The notes: generated by a model from the sequence alone, not told the origin. Positions 33,246 to 46,049 are shown, counted from the stretch's first letter. The stretch is DNA of 64,000 nt from Mytilus californianus (GCF_021869535.1 NW_026262593.1:54859318-54923317), one strand, 5' to 3'. Program-made: numbers and translations.

Positions 33246-34265
33246 TACAGTTCTGGGTCGATACTACTTTTTTTAGGATTAAGCGTCGGTAACTATACGC
33301 ATTAAACATGTTAAATTAATCATATTTGCCTCAAAATGTATTATGACAACAGGCAAGTTTTAAGGCATGGCTTGACCGAGATACATAGAAAATATACGTT
33401 TTTATTTGTCAGAAAATTTCAAATTGAAAGCTATTTTTTGCTACGAATATAACTTGTTGTTATTTTAACAGAGGTATTACTACTGCCAATTGAGTTTTAC
33501 CTAACGACGCAAAAATTAAGTTTAAATACAAATGGGCCGACAGATAGGAACTCACAATCCTTCCCACTATCGTTAGCGGAAAAAAAGATATACTCGTGTA
33601 CATATGACTACGTTAAACTGTTTCTGACGTATTGGTTAAACTTTTTCTGATTATCAGAACATGCATTTCTTTTTTTTATCTATATATACATGTCATATGT
33701 TAAGTTAAGAAGATTATTTACTAGTCGTGGCTGTAATGTAATGGATGGCCATGACAATTTTGCTGCCACCACTAGTGTGTTGTTTGCATAGATTAACTTT
33801 ACAAATGTAAATGTTTATCAGATTACAGGGAAATGAATAATTACACTTATTTTTTTTTTTTATTTTAATATTAACGTTAAGATGTTCTTTTGTTTTGGCG
33901 GAGCACTGTCTTTTTAAAGAATTCACAAAAGTAAATTTCATTTTTATTGGCTGTAGAGTAAACATACTTTAGGAAACAGTCGGACGTTCATCTTGACGAG
34001 TATCAGTGAATGTTGTTTTTATGAAAATTTTACGGTTGGCTACGTGTAAGGGTTGAACTTCCTCTTTCTGTATAAGATGGCTTGTGAAATGCGTATTAAC
34101 TATAAGTAACTAATTGGGAACTTTTGACCACAAAAGTCGTAGCAAAAACAGTCAGAGATCATGTAACAATAACGAAATGATGGGATAGGATATAACATTA
34201 GCTACCGTAATGATCTGGATTTGTTATAAGTTATTGTTTAAGATCTATAGAACTGGAAAGGGTTT
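33246..34265. other. Gene-free stretch
   Basis: Nothing supported. Bases 34090-34260 align with 40190-40340 (GTAACTAATTGGGA/GCTAAATAAATGG, GTCAGAGA(T/C)AT, AACGAAATGATGGGA, GCTA(C/T)CGTAATGATCT), a trace of the block repeated at 38974-46674. Confidence 0.45.
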
Positions 34266-34267
34266 TA

Positions 34268-34335
34268 GTGAGTTGATGATACATCGGGGACTAACAGCCC
34301 ACCAGCAGCAGTATCAGCCCAGTGTTTTTAAATGA
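34268..34335 (+). repeat. Scrap of the repeat found at 60225-60670
   Basis: GATGATACATCGGGGACTAA, CCACCAGCAGCAGTATC and AGCCCAGTGTTTTTAAATGA correspond to 60555-60610 with the usual decay. Confidence 0.5.
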
Positions 34336-34399
34336 AATAAACACGTTTGTCCGTCCGAAACACTGTTCTGAAGTTACCTTGATGAGGAACGCTTCAACC

Positions 34400-35470
34400 T
34401 AAACATTTCAACATTTGAAAACCAGAGATGCGTTTAAGGAAATGTCTGATAATTTCGGCCATTTGACTTATTTCTAAATCGTGTCTTGCTGATATTTTTA
34501 TTTTACAGTTTCTTCCTATCTTTTATAGTCTTTGACGAAAATGCAAAACTTTGTTAAATGGTATTGTATGGATAATAACCCCTATAAACAGTCGACAATT
34601 TCAGCTTTTTATTCCTATTTGTAGATATTGTCTTTCTGACTATTTTGGGGTTTTTCGTTTTTCTAAAACTGATGATGTCGCAAAGAAAAAAAGAAAAGGC
34701 AAAATGACATTAAAGAGCAATAACTCCCGTGCAATGTCCTTTGATAATTTCGACTGTTTAACTTATTTGTTGATGTTGTTTTGCTAATCATTTCAGCTGT
34801 TTACAATTTCTCTCTATCTACTATAGATTTTGCCGTAAGAACCCGAAAAGGATAAATAGCGTCATATAATTGTGAAAACTCCTGCAATGAGACAATTGAT
34901 AATTTTGGCTATCTTGATCCGTATAAAGATTTGGTCTTACCGACCATTCTTTCTGTTTTTTTTTTATTTTTATCTGGATTTTTTTATAGTATACAAAACA
35001 ATTACAATAGCAAAAAACGTCATTTAGGGGAAAGATCTCCTACAGGTATTCAATTGGTGAGTTAAGCCATTTGACTTATTTCCAGATCCTACTGATCGTT
35101 TTTGATATGTTAAGTTTCTCTTTTTCTTTTTTAGTTTTCAATGAAATCATGATAAAAGGTAAAAACCAAAACAATTAGTTAAAAAATCTAAATAAGGGCG
35201 ATAAAGAATCCACTGACGTTTTCAGTAAGAAGACTTATTTGTAGATTTTTTGTCGTTGAAGTTTATCTCTCTCTATGATATATTTCAAGATATTAGGTTT
35301 AAACCTCAAAAAATGTAAAAATATTCTTTGATGGACAATTACTCCTATAGGGTGTAGACTTTCGATTTGAACTATCAGACTTATTTGCAGATCTAGTAAT
35401 GCCAATCATGTTTGATTTTCAAGATTCCCTTTGTATATTATAGTATTCAAGATAATAAGGAAATACATAA
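34400..35470. repeat. Roughly 160-bp tandem repeat array, about six to seven decayed units
   Basis: Anchors occur at about 34580, 34722, 34880, 35034, 35205 and 35338, each with AA(T/C)TCC(T/C)(A/G)-type start, a TTTCG(A/G)C(T/C)/TTGACTTATTTG segment and TTTCTCTCTATC(T/A). I recognise the unit as a widespread bivalve tandem repeat. Divergence is high. Confidence 0.65.
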
Positions 35471-35789
35471 GCAAAATAAGTAACAAAGATCTCTTAAAGC
35501 AAGAAATCATATAAGGAGTCGTCTGAAAAGTTTGGTCAAATAGATATTTAGTGGATCTTGACATTCTGAATATAGTCTGTGTCGACCTGGTATGGTGTGT
35601 CAAACCATTTCAAACTAGGTTTTACAGTTCGTTCCTATTTTGAACTGTTTCAATTTTGTCCCAGGTAAGGGGGAGAGTAGAGCACATACAAACATGTTTG
35701 GCCACGACACCTTTTTTTCACCAGCCTGTAATATTGATTTTTTGTTATAAATCAGACCCTTGTTGTTTGTTTTGGTAAAATTGTTACGG

Positions 35790-35935
35790 ACATTTTATGG
35801 CTGACTCTAAGGAATGAATTTTGATGATTGTTTACGGCCGTACGGTGACCTATAATTTGTAACACCCACGTTATTTGATCGATAGTTGGATATCATACAA
35901 CATCCCCTTATTTTATAATGTTTATTTGGTCATTC
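35790..35935 (+). repeat. Decayed retroelement 3' tail
   Basis: TTTATGGCTGACT, ACGGCCGTACGGTGACCTATAATT and CATACAACATCCCCTTATTT match the tail at 7420-7565 and 54990-55100. Confidence 0.65.
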
Positions 35936-35939
35936 ACAT

Positions 35940-36652
35940 TTTCTTTATCTATAACGGATTTTTAATGAAGACGGTACTTGCATCCTACACAAATGCTTTG
36001 TGTTTTACCTTGGCGGCCAAATTGATTTTCGAGCTGAATCATCGGACACTTCTTGTCTGAAAAAAGGGATCAAAAGGATGATGATGCCAAATTTGGTTCA
36101 GATATGCTGATTATTTTAGGTGCGAAGATTTTTGTAAAAATTACCGGACAACGTAGTAGACGACAGGCGATGACGACTGACGATAACCATTTAAGACGGA
36201 AGCCAAATCATTACAGCAGATCAAACTGGTCCTTTTGGGTAGGTAAGCTATCAATTTGATCTTCCAGAATCAAATTATGATTAGTCTGGTGATAAAGTTG
36301 CTTGATAAAAGCTCATGGAAAAGAAAACAGTGTGACCGTTTTCTGTTATTGCACTATCTTTTCATGAATAAGATAATTAAAAATGTTCCAATTTTACCTC
36401 GAAAATTTGAATTAAACAAATAACAATTACATTTTTTTTTTCAAAATGATTTTAGTATTACTTTTGAATTATAATACAAAGACATCTTTTCTGTTTCTAT
36501 GACTATATTAACAAAGCTTAAGGTACTTCACTCGATGACAAACAAAATGCTTCCCTAGAATCAGATATAATAAGGAAAGTGTTTAGCGATGGAATGCTAG
36601 ATACCATCGATATATTAAACTATTTTCTTCTTTTGTATTTTAGAATAATTCA
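35940..36652. other. 3' flank of the following pseudogene
   Basis: No gene. Bases 36310-36440 match the 3' flank of the intact gene at 8021 (7690-7800). The short open frame at 36053-36259 has no family resemblance. Confidence 0.5.
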
Positions 36653-38298
36653 TTAATATGTAACTGTATATACAACGCATTTCCCGGATTCATTACACAC
36701 GAGAAGAGTATGCGATTTGTGGTCGTAGTGGATAGCTAAAGATTTGTGTAGTCCGTCCTCTTTTGTGAAGAGAATTCTAGATTTCTTGCCATCTTTTCCT
36801 ACTACCATCAATTGATTACTAGCGTTACACGTTACAAAAATATTCCCAGATGCATCGTTGGTTATACCAAGTGGCAAATCTGATTTCTGACAGTCAAATT
36901 TCCAACGAACTTCCTCATTCAATTCAACTTTGTAGACTGCATCACTGCGTTGTGTTGTATGATACAGATGATTATTAAACACGGAACAATAACTTGATTT
37001 ACCGGCTACTGACAGCGTTGACAAAGTACTACCTGAATGATCAAAGAACTGTATCCTCCCTTCATCGAGACTGACGACTAATTGTTCACCTGCATAAGTT
37101 AACCCGAGGCATCGGTTATTTGTAGGTATAGACCTGTGTACTTTAGACGAATTAATGTAAACGAAAGCAATGTTCTTCTTTCCAATTAATGTTGTAGCAA
37201 CTGTGTATTTCCCTATCACTGCAACATCAAAGCATTGGCTTTCAAGTTTTATGGTTTTGATAAACACACCCTCTTGATTAATAATAACTAGTCTATTGTT
37301 TTACGATTGATCGGTCAACACGATTCTACCATCGTCGAACATATCGATACCTGATATAATTGGGTTCCTTGATGATCCAATTGGTGTCTGGAAAGAGCGA
37401 TTTCTTGTCAGTTTAATGGTATCTATAGTGCTTGACATGGAAATTAATGTTTGTCCTTGTTTCTGCTTCTTCAGAAGTATTTTCTGTGAGGAACAAGGCG
37501 TTACAAATAACTTCCCTAGTTCTTGGATGTTTTTCTCAAACTTGAAAAGTATCGGCGAAAATTCTATGTGAATGTCAAAAGTGTTCATTATCTGGTCGGT
37601 TTGTAATGTCATCCATTTTTTTCTTTTATCTCAATTATTTTATTCCATTCGTGTAAACCAAGGAAAGCTTGGAAGTCGGATGCCTGTTGTTTGAACTGTT
37701 TTAAATCGTTTAATATTTCATCGGCATTTTTACGCATTTCTGAGATCTTTTCAATAAAATTATCAATACTTTTACATTGCTTTTTTTCTTCGTTGTCCAA
37801 TTTAGCCAAAATATCTGTTTGGAGTTTATCTAAATGAAATTTTATTGCCTGTCGGACGTTTTGCACCCTGGATATAATTTCATTTTTCTGAAACTCATAA
37901 CTTGCCTTCTGGTCTTGTTTATCCTTTATCAGATTGCCAATAAGATCACTAATGTCCTTTGCCCTATCTCCTAAATCTTCAAATGCTGCTGACGATTTTA
38001 CACCTTCCACTACTTCAATCAATGGCTTGAACTCTTTTCATGTATCATGGTTTTGAGAAACGCATGACACACAACATGGATCGTTATGAATTAAGCAGTA
38101 AAAATCGAATTTTCTATTGTGAACTTTACATTCCTGGTTGGTGTCAGTAACAGAACCAGAAAGTTTCCGGTAATCTTCAATAAGTATAGTTTTATGGTTC
38201 TTTGTTAATTTCATCCGGTCATGTTGTTTTTCACAATCATTACACATGGCTTCTTCACATTCTGAACACCAAACAGAGGCAGATTGTGTCGTATCATA
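36653..38298 (-). pseudogene. B-box/coiled-coil/propeller gene copy cut by a retroelement fragment
   Basis: Nearly full-length relative of the 8021 gene. The first 14 codons are missing because retroelement sequence abuts codon 15 at 38298. TGA replaces the last B-box2 zinc ligand (equivalent to C100) at 38038-38040. A single-base deletion near 37612 shifts the frame at the KEKEW site (about residue 240). TAA replaces the glutamine equivalent to residue 347 at 37301-37303. The rest reads well to the C-terminus VVYTVTY. The lost N-terminus has exact relatives at 41007-41160 and 46050-46204, in the duplicated DNA to the right. Confidence 0.9.
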
Positions 38299-38940
38299 TA
38301 GCACAATCCCTCCCGTTAGGGGTTTAGTATCATACCATTATAAAGTATATGAAAAAAACATAACCCGTATCATGCCAATAACTGGTTTTAGAATAAATAT
38401 GTGTAATTCCGATGCAAAGACCCTATAAGTGAATCAATATTAAAGCCAAAATATGCAATCTTTAATGACCCGACAACAGTATCGTAACTATATCCCTTCT
38501 TAATAAGTCTGTTTAAAGGTTTTGTTAGCTTAAGAGTTGAATGCTGACATTTGTGTGCTTTGTAAAGAATATTACCATAAAAGATTGGATGTGAAATACC
38601 TGAACGTATAAGATGTCTGCATGTTGATTTATATTTACGAATGATGTCCTTGTACCGATGATGCAATTTAGTAAATCTTTTGACTAGTTTGTGATATCGA
38701 AAACCCTGGTGTAATAATTTTTCAGTAATAAATAGATTTCTTTCGCTAAAATCTAATACTTTGTTACATACACGAGCGAATCGTATAAGTTGAGAAATAT
38801 AAACACCATTAGATGGTGACAAGGGAACGTCACCATCTAAAAATGGATAATTAACAATAGGAAATGAAAAATCATCTCTTTTATTTAATTAACGGATCGT
38901 GTAAACTTTCTACGATTTGGAGCTTGTTGTATGCAAATCT
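38298..38940 (-). mobile_element. Retroelement fragment with reverse-transcriptase C-terminal region (minus copy)
   Basis: About 640 bases, about 97 percent identical at protein level to the plus-strand copy at 42191-42834. The open frame (codons from 38876 down to 38388) begins DDFSFPIVNYPFLDGD and contains GVYISQLIRFARV and GISHPIFYGN. These motifs follow the reverse-transcriptase core in a retroelement family I know from bivalve and coral genomes, possibly of the Penelope or non-LTR kind; the class is not certain. Both ends are truncated: the right side of the element stops at GGGATTGTGCT where the plus copy continues into its 3' UTR. Cuts the gene copy at 36653. No catalytic core, so not autonomous. 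Confidence 0.8.
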
Positions 38941-38965
38941 ATTTATTACTGAAAAATTATTACAC
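38936..38965. repeat. 30-base inverted copy of an internal retroelement segment
   Basis: These 30 bases are the exact reverse complement of 38709-38738 inside the adjoining fragment, and equal 42397-42426 of the plus copy. They sit at the outer end of the minus copy, giving a short foldback at the breakpoint. Confidence 0.85.
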
Positions 38966-40406
38966 TTCTGTATATAATCAGTAATATTTCAATAAGAGTG
39001 GCAATTGCCAGTGAGTTTGTTTGATTCGACAGTCATATTTACCTATACTTATTTATGGTGTTGAAATACGGAAATGTTTATTCGTACATGTACCTATAGC
39101 TTTCTACTATATGAGCAAATGCTTGTGCAGACTTTAGAAACAACCTTGTCAGAATGTTTACAATTAAGGCAACAGTAGTCCACGGATGCTTAAATCGAGA
39201 AAACCGACAGAGAGATAAATTAAGGAAACAAACTCCACAAAGAACGGGTTTGTCGACAGGGTAACCGTATCCTGATATGCATGCATCAACAATCATACGA
39301 ATCAACACTCCGTCAAAATCTCGCAATCTGGAGTAAGACACAACTCATTCTGTATTCAAGAGCTTGCAGCTGCTACTCAGACTTTGTTAAACGTCACCAG
39401 TGTTAAAGCAGAAAGATGATGAACCAGGGTTATGTCAAAGAAAGTCTCGTCCTTTTTCTAAAAGAGTTCATCGGAACATACCAAGACTTTGTTGATAAAT
39501 ATTCCGTATCAGCTTCATAAATAATACAGGATGGTCTTAAAGTATAGATTCTAGGTAATGACATTGTTTATTATCTTAATTACGTGTTATAGTGTTCTTT
39601 TATTTGTCTTTGTAAATTATTACTTTTACTGTTTAGTCTATTTTTTGTAATATCCATTTGACGTGGCTCGGTACTTATACATCCCGTCATTGTGTTATTG
39701 TGCTATGTTAATTTTTTGTATTCTTGTCTATCGTTTTTGTGCTTTGTCTATATGCCTTTTTGTTTTTCTTTGATGACATATTTGTTTGTGTATTTATCAA
39801 TGTTGACTGTTGTACCCCTATTTTTGACATTTTTACCTATTATGTCTGTTTGTTTTGTTCACACATTGTTGTCAATATAATGGAATTTGATGAGACTGTC
39901 ATATAAATGAGAGGTTTAGCTAGCTATAAAACCAGTTTTAATCTACATAAGGATATACACTTTTTTAAAGAGACAAGCACAGGAATTGTCAAAGATGTTG
40001 ACTATATGTGACATCTTTAGTACGACCTCAATCCTGACAACTTTCAACATACAATCCAATCGTTATCAATTAAGCAGACTAGTCATTTCAGCATATGCAC
40101 TGTTGTTGTGTCAACGAATGTAAATGAAATGAAATGACTGTTGTAATAATAAGATATGATTCCTTCTGTATATGATTGCTTGTAAAGTACGCATTAACTA
40201 TAGCTAAATAAATGGATTTTTTTGCAAATCAGTGTTGCAGAAACTGTCAGAGACATTTATAGATAACAAATGGTGGGACATACCATTTGCTATCGTAATA
40301 ATCTCGATTTGTAATAATTTATTGTAGAAGGTTTACAGAACTTGCAAGAATGTTGCAGTATTAGTTTCTACTGTGATTACAATTCAAATGAATATTTCTA
40401 TTCTAA

Positions 40407-40539
40407 TAAAATTGAGAATGGAAATGGGGAATGTGTCAAACAGACAACAACCCGATCATAGAACAGACAACAGCAGAAGGTCACCAACAGGTCTTCAATG
40501 CAGCGAGAAATTCCCGCACCCGGAGGCGTCCTTCAGCTG
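40407..40539 (-). mobile_element. Short retroelement 3'-tail insertion, copy 1
   Basis: The 133 bases are the reverse complement of the tail ending at about 43377 (GAGAATGGAAATGGGGAATG, CAACAACCCGATC, GGAGGCGTCCTTCAGCTG). Ladder units at 46867, 47492 and 48115 run TTCTAAGCCTAAAAC straight through, so they show the empty site. No clear target-site duplication. Confidence 0.88.
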
Positions 40540-41006
40540 GCCTAAAACAATATTTGGAACACAATATCGACACTTTTCTAAAATCTATCAATATCATATT
40601 TGCTCCAAAATTTTGATATAAGTTTGTATTTTTAACTACCATTATGTCTTTTTTTAAGTTTACTATTTATGTGCTGTTAAAATACGCACTGACCGTGGTA
40701 TGAGTGGTTTTTTTTCTCCTTCACCAGTATGCAAAGCAAGAACAGAAAACACATTGTCAACACAAATAGCACAAACGAGAACAAAACACGCAAAAACAAA
40801 TTGAACAACAGAACACCAAACAAAGCAAATTGAAACGAAACTATCAAGAACACTTATTTCCATAAAAGTGCAAACTAATATCTTGTAATTAATAGCTGAA
40901 CACTTAGTTTTCATTTAATATCTTAAACGAGTGGAAATAGTTTCGTAGTCATCATGTGAAATACCTTTTTAGATTACAAGTCAAAGCAAAACTTAAACTT
41001 TAAAAA

Positions 41007-41160
41007 AGTATAGTTTTATGGTTCTTTGTTAATTTCATCCGGTCATGTTGTTTTCACAATCATTACACATGGCTTCTTCACATTCTGAACACCAAACAGA
41101 GGCAGATTGTGTCGTATCATCTGTCATACAAATATCGCATATAGATATGGATGTCGCCAT
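41007..41160 (-). pseudogene. N-terminal B-box scrap, copy 1
   Basis: Starts MATSISICDICMTDD and reads to the CND zinc pair, where a one-base deletion near 41050 (one T fewer than in copy 2) breaks the frame. Ends at the KTIL codon equivalent to residue 52, where it joins unrelated repeat DNA. The upstream splice site CAG has become AAG. Corresponds exactly to the part missing from, and overlapping, the pseudogene at 36653-38298. Confidence 0.88.
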
Positions 41161-41629
41161 TTTAAACTTAAACGTAGAAAATCATAAGTATAATTTGAAT
41201 AATCTGCTTAAAGTTCGATGACATGCTTTGATACATTATAGGATTAAACACATAGAAGTAATTGATGTGTAAACTGGGTCGATTAACACACAAACTAAAC
41301 ACAAGTCACAAGGTGTTCAATCCTTATAATTCTAAACGTAAACACTTGCAATTTGTAATAAACATGTTTTTCATTGGCTACTATTTACCGACAAATCCAC
41401 ATTTGACATGTTGTAACTATAGAGTTAGTCGCAATATTAACTTGCTGAAATTCTGAACGGTCGGTTAAAGCAATATAATCGGGAATGATCGAAATATCTA
41501 CCTAAAAAATTCCATTTCAATGAGATATTATCCGACTTTGAAACATACACAGTTGAAAATAATGCCGACAGATGACTTAGAACTACATTTCATAGAATGT
41601 AGTAATGGGTATTATTCTATAAAATAAAA

Positions 41630-42190
41630 AGGTAATAACATTCTGAACTAACTCAAATATTCAAACGGAAATGAATAAATATACATATCAATTATTGTCG
41701 ATGCAATTCTTTGCAAAAACACTTTTAATTTGCATATTGTTTATAAATCGCCATCAATAGCAATGTATAGAGCTGGACGTATGATTTTTATTTTTCGGAT
41801 ACATGTAAAATTGTTAAAAAATCTTTTAAGTACATTATTTCGAATCTGTTATATTAGAATTCCTGTATGTTTCATCAACTCACCGATTTTTACCTTGCAA
41901 GTGAAAACTTTGTACCTTTTCCTTCTGCAAATTTAGAAATAAAACGAATCGGTTCAAAGAGACTCGACTGAAGAACCGGAAAGAACAACCTATTGTATAT
42001 TGTCATGATTGTATCTTCATATTTAAAGATAGACGGCAATTCTTACCACGACATCAAACCTACATTTTGTACTGTTAAAATTCAACTTAAGTATAAATGA
42101 AAGGAAATGTGGGATATTCGTCAATAAGACAACTCTCAGAGACAAAAAATAGGCTAAAGACATCAAAAAGGTAATATACAAGTCTTCTAC
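41630..42190. other. Gene-free spacer with a minus-strand retroelement tail scrap
   Basis: Bases 42095-42165 read as a decayed reverse-oriented tail (GTGGGATATTCGTCAATAAG, ACAACTCTC). The remainder is AT-rich without a gene. Confidence 0.45.
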
Positions 42191-43377
42191 AATAGATTTG
42201 CATACAACAAGCTCCAAATCGTAGAGAGTTTACACGATCCGTTAATAAAATAAAAGAGATGATTTTTCATTTCCTATTGTTAATTATCCATTTTTAGATG
42301 GTGACGTTCCCTTGTCACCATCTTATGGTGTTTATATTTCTCAACTTATACGATTTCGCTCGTGTATGTAACAACGTATTAGATTTTAGCGAAAGAAATC
42401 TATTTATTACTGAAAAATTATTACACCAGGGTTTTCGATATCACAAACTAGTCAAAAGATTTACTAAATTGTATCATCGGTACAAGGACATCATTCGTAA
42501 ATATAAATCAACATGCAGACATCTTATACGTTCAGGTATTTCACATCCAATCTTTTATGGTAATATTCTTTACAAAGCACAAAAATGTCAGCATTCAACT
42601 CTTAAGCTAACAAAACCTTTAAACAGACTTATTAAGAAGGGATATAGTTACGATACTGTTGTCAGGTCATTAAAGATTGCATATTTTGGCATAATATTGA
42701 TTCACTTATAGGGTCTTTGCATCGGAATTAAACATATTTATTCTAAAACCAGTTATTGGCATGATACGGGTTATGTTTTTTTCATATACTTTATAATAGT
42801 ATGATACTAAACCCCTAACGGGAGGGATTGTGCTTGATATTCATATAATGTATACATTATCTTTCAATCAGTTTAATTGAGGTCTGGAGCTGGCATGTCA
42901 GTAACTGCTTGTAGTCCTTTGTTAATTTATGTATCATTGTCATTTTGTTTAGTTTCTTTTGTTACCTATTCTGACATCGGACTCGGGCTTCTTTTAAACT
43001 GAGTTTTACTGTGAGTATTGCTGTGTGTTTGTTTTTTTCTACATTGGCTAGAGGTATAGGGAGAGGGTTGAAATCTTCAGAAACATGTTTAACTCCGCTG
43101 CATTTTTGCGCCTGTCCCAAGTCAGGATCCTCTGGCCTTTGATAGTCTTGAATGATTTTTAATTTTAGTTTCTTTTATATATTTCGGAGTTTAGTATGAC
43201 GTCCATTATTACTGAACTAGTACATAATTTCGTTTAGGGGCCAGCTGAAGCACGCCTCCGGGTGCGGGATTTTCTTGTTGTATTGAAGACTCATTGGTGG
43301 CCTTCGGCTGTTTTCTGCTCTTTGGTCGGGTTGTTGTCTCTTTGACACATTCCCCATTTCCATTCTCAATTTTATTA
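42191..43377 (+). mobile_element. 5'-truncated retroelement: RT C-terminal region plus 3' UTR
   Basis: Begins in the C-terminal part of a reverse-transcriptase protein (DDFSFPIVNYPFLDGD from 42259; NLFITEKLLHQGFRYHKL near 42395) and runs through a long 3' UTR (ACCCCTAACGGGAGGGATTG, GCATTTTTGCGCCTGTCCCA, GGGCCAGCTGAAGCACGC) to the terminal CATTCTCAATTTTATT. A one-base insertion near 42353 breaks the frame between ISQLIRF and ARVC. The catalytic core is missing. This is the best preserved copy of the element whose tail recurs at 21408, 22610, 24900, 40407 and 45450. Class uncertain, recognised from memory only. Confidence 0.85.
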
Positions 43378-44015
43378 AACAAAACATAGAAAAAATCTAC
43401 AGGCAAAACTCAATTCTTCAAATATTGATGAATCTTAATAAGTGACATAAGATACTTTTTTTACCCAGATCATGATTTAGGACATAATAACATTTAAAAT
43501 ATGATAGGATATGGGCAGCTGTGTAATAATTCTGACCACTGAATCAATAATACGTTATAACGTTAATGCAAATCTTCTAAAACATTTCATATATTCAGCT
43601 TTCTAAACACTTTGTAACGAACGAACCTGATAAAGGTTATTCCAGATACACGTGTTTTGCGGACCGAAATAATCTCAATTGGTTTTATTATCCCTATGAA
43701 GGTACTGATGCTGATTGAATATCATTTCCCGGGCTACTGTCCGCCAAGAAACCAGTAATCCGGTGTCATGTTGAACAATACTTTTACATAGTATTTTGTA
43801 AATTTTCATGTCATAAAGTCGTGATACTTAGCAGAAACTAGATTGCAGATCTCTATATAAGGCACAGTTTACCAGGCACACATTTATTCGTCTCCTTAAG
43901 CTATTTTGTTTATTCATTCTTTAAAAACGTTATTTAAAATTTTGCTAAATGAAAGCTGACATTATTTTTTGAAACATATTTTAGCTAGTCGAAATGTATG
44001 GAGAAAAAAATTGCA
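43378..44015. repeat. Flank homologous to 3960-4390
   Basis: No gene. Bases 43600-44000 align with 3970-4380 (see that entry). Less conserved stretches between hold nothing recognisable. Confidence 0.5.
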
Positions 44016-45449
44016 ATAATCAGTAATATTTCAATAAGAGTGGCAATTGCCAGTGAGTTTGTTTGATTCGACAGTCATATTTACCTATACTTATTTATGG
44101 TGTTGAAATACGGAAATGTTTATTCGTACATGTACCTATAGCTTTCTACTATATGAGCAAAAGCTTGTGCAGACTTTAGAAACAACCTTGTCAGAATGTT
44201 TACAATTAAGGCAACAGTAGTCCACGGATGCTTAAATCGAGAAAAACCGACAGAGAGATAAATTAAGGAAACAAACTCCACAAAGAACGGGTTTGTCGAC
44301 AGGGTAACCGTATCCTGATATGCATGCATCAACAATCATACGAATCAACACTCGGTCAAAATCTCGCAATCTGGAGTAAGACACAACTCATTCTGTATTC
44401 AAGAGCTTGCAGCTGCTACTCAGACTTTGTTAAACGTCACCAGTGTTAAAGCAGAAAGATGATGAACCAGGGTTATGTCAAAGAAAGTCTCGTCCTTTTT
44501 CTAAAAGAGTTCATCGGAACATACCAAGACTTTGTTGATAAATATTCCGTATCAGCTTCATAAATAATACAGGATGGTCTTAAAGTATAGATTCTAGGTA
44601 ATGACATTGTTTATCATCTTAATTACGTGTTATAGTGTTCTTTTATTTGTCTTTGTAAATTATTACTTTTACTGTTTAGTCTATTTTTTGTAATATCCAT
44701 TTGACGTGGCTCGGTACTTATACATCCCGTCATTGTGTTATTGTGCTATGTTAATTTTTTGTATTCTTGTCTATCGTTTTTGTGCTTTGTCTATATGCCT
44801 TTTTGTTTTTCTTTGATGACATATTTGTTTGTGTATTTATCAATGTTGACTGTTGTACCCCTATTTTTGACATTTTTACCTATTATGTCTGTTTGTTTTG
44901 TTCACACATTGTTGTCAATATAATGGAATTTGATGAGACTGTCATATAAATGAGAGGTTTAGCTAGCTATAAAACCAGTTTTAATCTACATAAGGATATA
45001 CACTTTTTTAAAGAGACAAGCACAGGAATTGTCAAAGATGTTGACTATATGTGACATCTTTAGTACGACCTCAATCCTGACAACTTTCAACATACAATCC
45101 AATCGTTATCAATTAAGCAGACTAGTCATTTCAGCATATGCACTGTTGTTGTGTCAACGAATGTAAATGAAATGAAATGACTGTTGTAATAATAAGATAT
45201 GATTCCTTCTGTATATGATTGCTTGTAAAGTACGCATTAACTATAGCTAAATAAATGGATTTTTTTGCAAATCAGTGTTGCAGAAACTGTCAGAGACATT
45301 TATAGATAACAAATGGTGGGACATACCATTTGCTATCGTAATAATCTCGATTTGTAATAATTTATTGTAGAAGGTTTACAGAACTTGCAAGAATGTTGCA
45401 GTATTAGTTTCTACTGTGATTACAATTCAAATGAATATTTCTATTCTAA

Positions 45450-45582
45450 TAAAATTGAGAATGGAAATGGGGAATGTGTCAAAGAGACAACAACCCGATC
45501 ATAGAACAGACAACAGCAGAAGGTTACCAACAGGTCTTCAATGCAGCGAGAAATTCCCACACCCGGAGGCGTCCTTCAGCTG
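45450..45582 (-). mobile_element. Short retroelement 3'-tail insertion, copy 2
   Basis: Same insertion as at 40407-40539 with three or so base differences; duplicated together with its surroundings. Confidence 0.88.
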
Positions 45583-46049
45583 GCCTAAAACAATATTTGG
45601 AACACAATATCGACACTTTTCTAAAATCTATCAATATCATATTTGCTCCAAAATTTTGATATAAGTTTGTATTTTTAACTACCATTATGTCTTTTTTTAA
45701 GTTTACTATTTATGTGCTGTTAAAATACGCACTGACCGTGGTATGAGTGGCTTTTTTTCTCCTTCACCAGTATGCAAAGCAAGAACAGAAAACACATTGT
45801 CAACACAAATAGCACAAACGAGAACAAAACACGCAAAAACAAATTGAACAACAGAACACCAAACAAAGCAAATTGAAACGAAACTATCAAGAACACTTAT
45901 TTCCATAAAAGTGCAAACTAATATCTTGTAATTAATAACTGAACACTTAGTTTTCATTTAATATCTTAAACGAGTGGAAATAGTTTCGTAGTCATCATGT
46001 GAAATACCTTTTTAGATTACAAGTCAAAGCAAAACTTAAACTTTTAAAA

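Larger units (their letters stand above)
38974..41629. repeat. 2.65-kb segmental duplication, copy 1
   Basis: Matches 44016-46674 with about 15 differences that I could count, so about 99.5 percent identity. It contains a retroelement tail insertion (40407-40539), an N-terminal gene scrap (41007-41160) and its upstream flank. The open frames in it (for example 39692-39880 and 40663-40914) are hydrophobic, AT-driven and not conserved in more distant copies, so I do not call genes. Confidence 0.92.

Noticed and set aside
39692..44949. Overlapping plus-strand frames at 39692-39906 and 44735-44949
   Set aside because: Two frames are open over the same T-rich sequence in both copies, and both are hydrophobic; typical of chance frames in a recent duplication.
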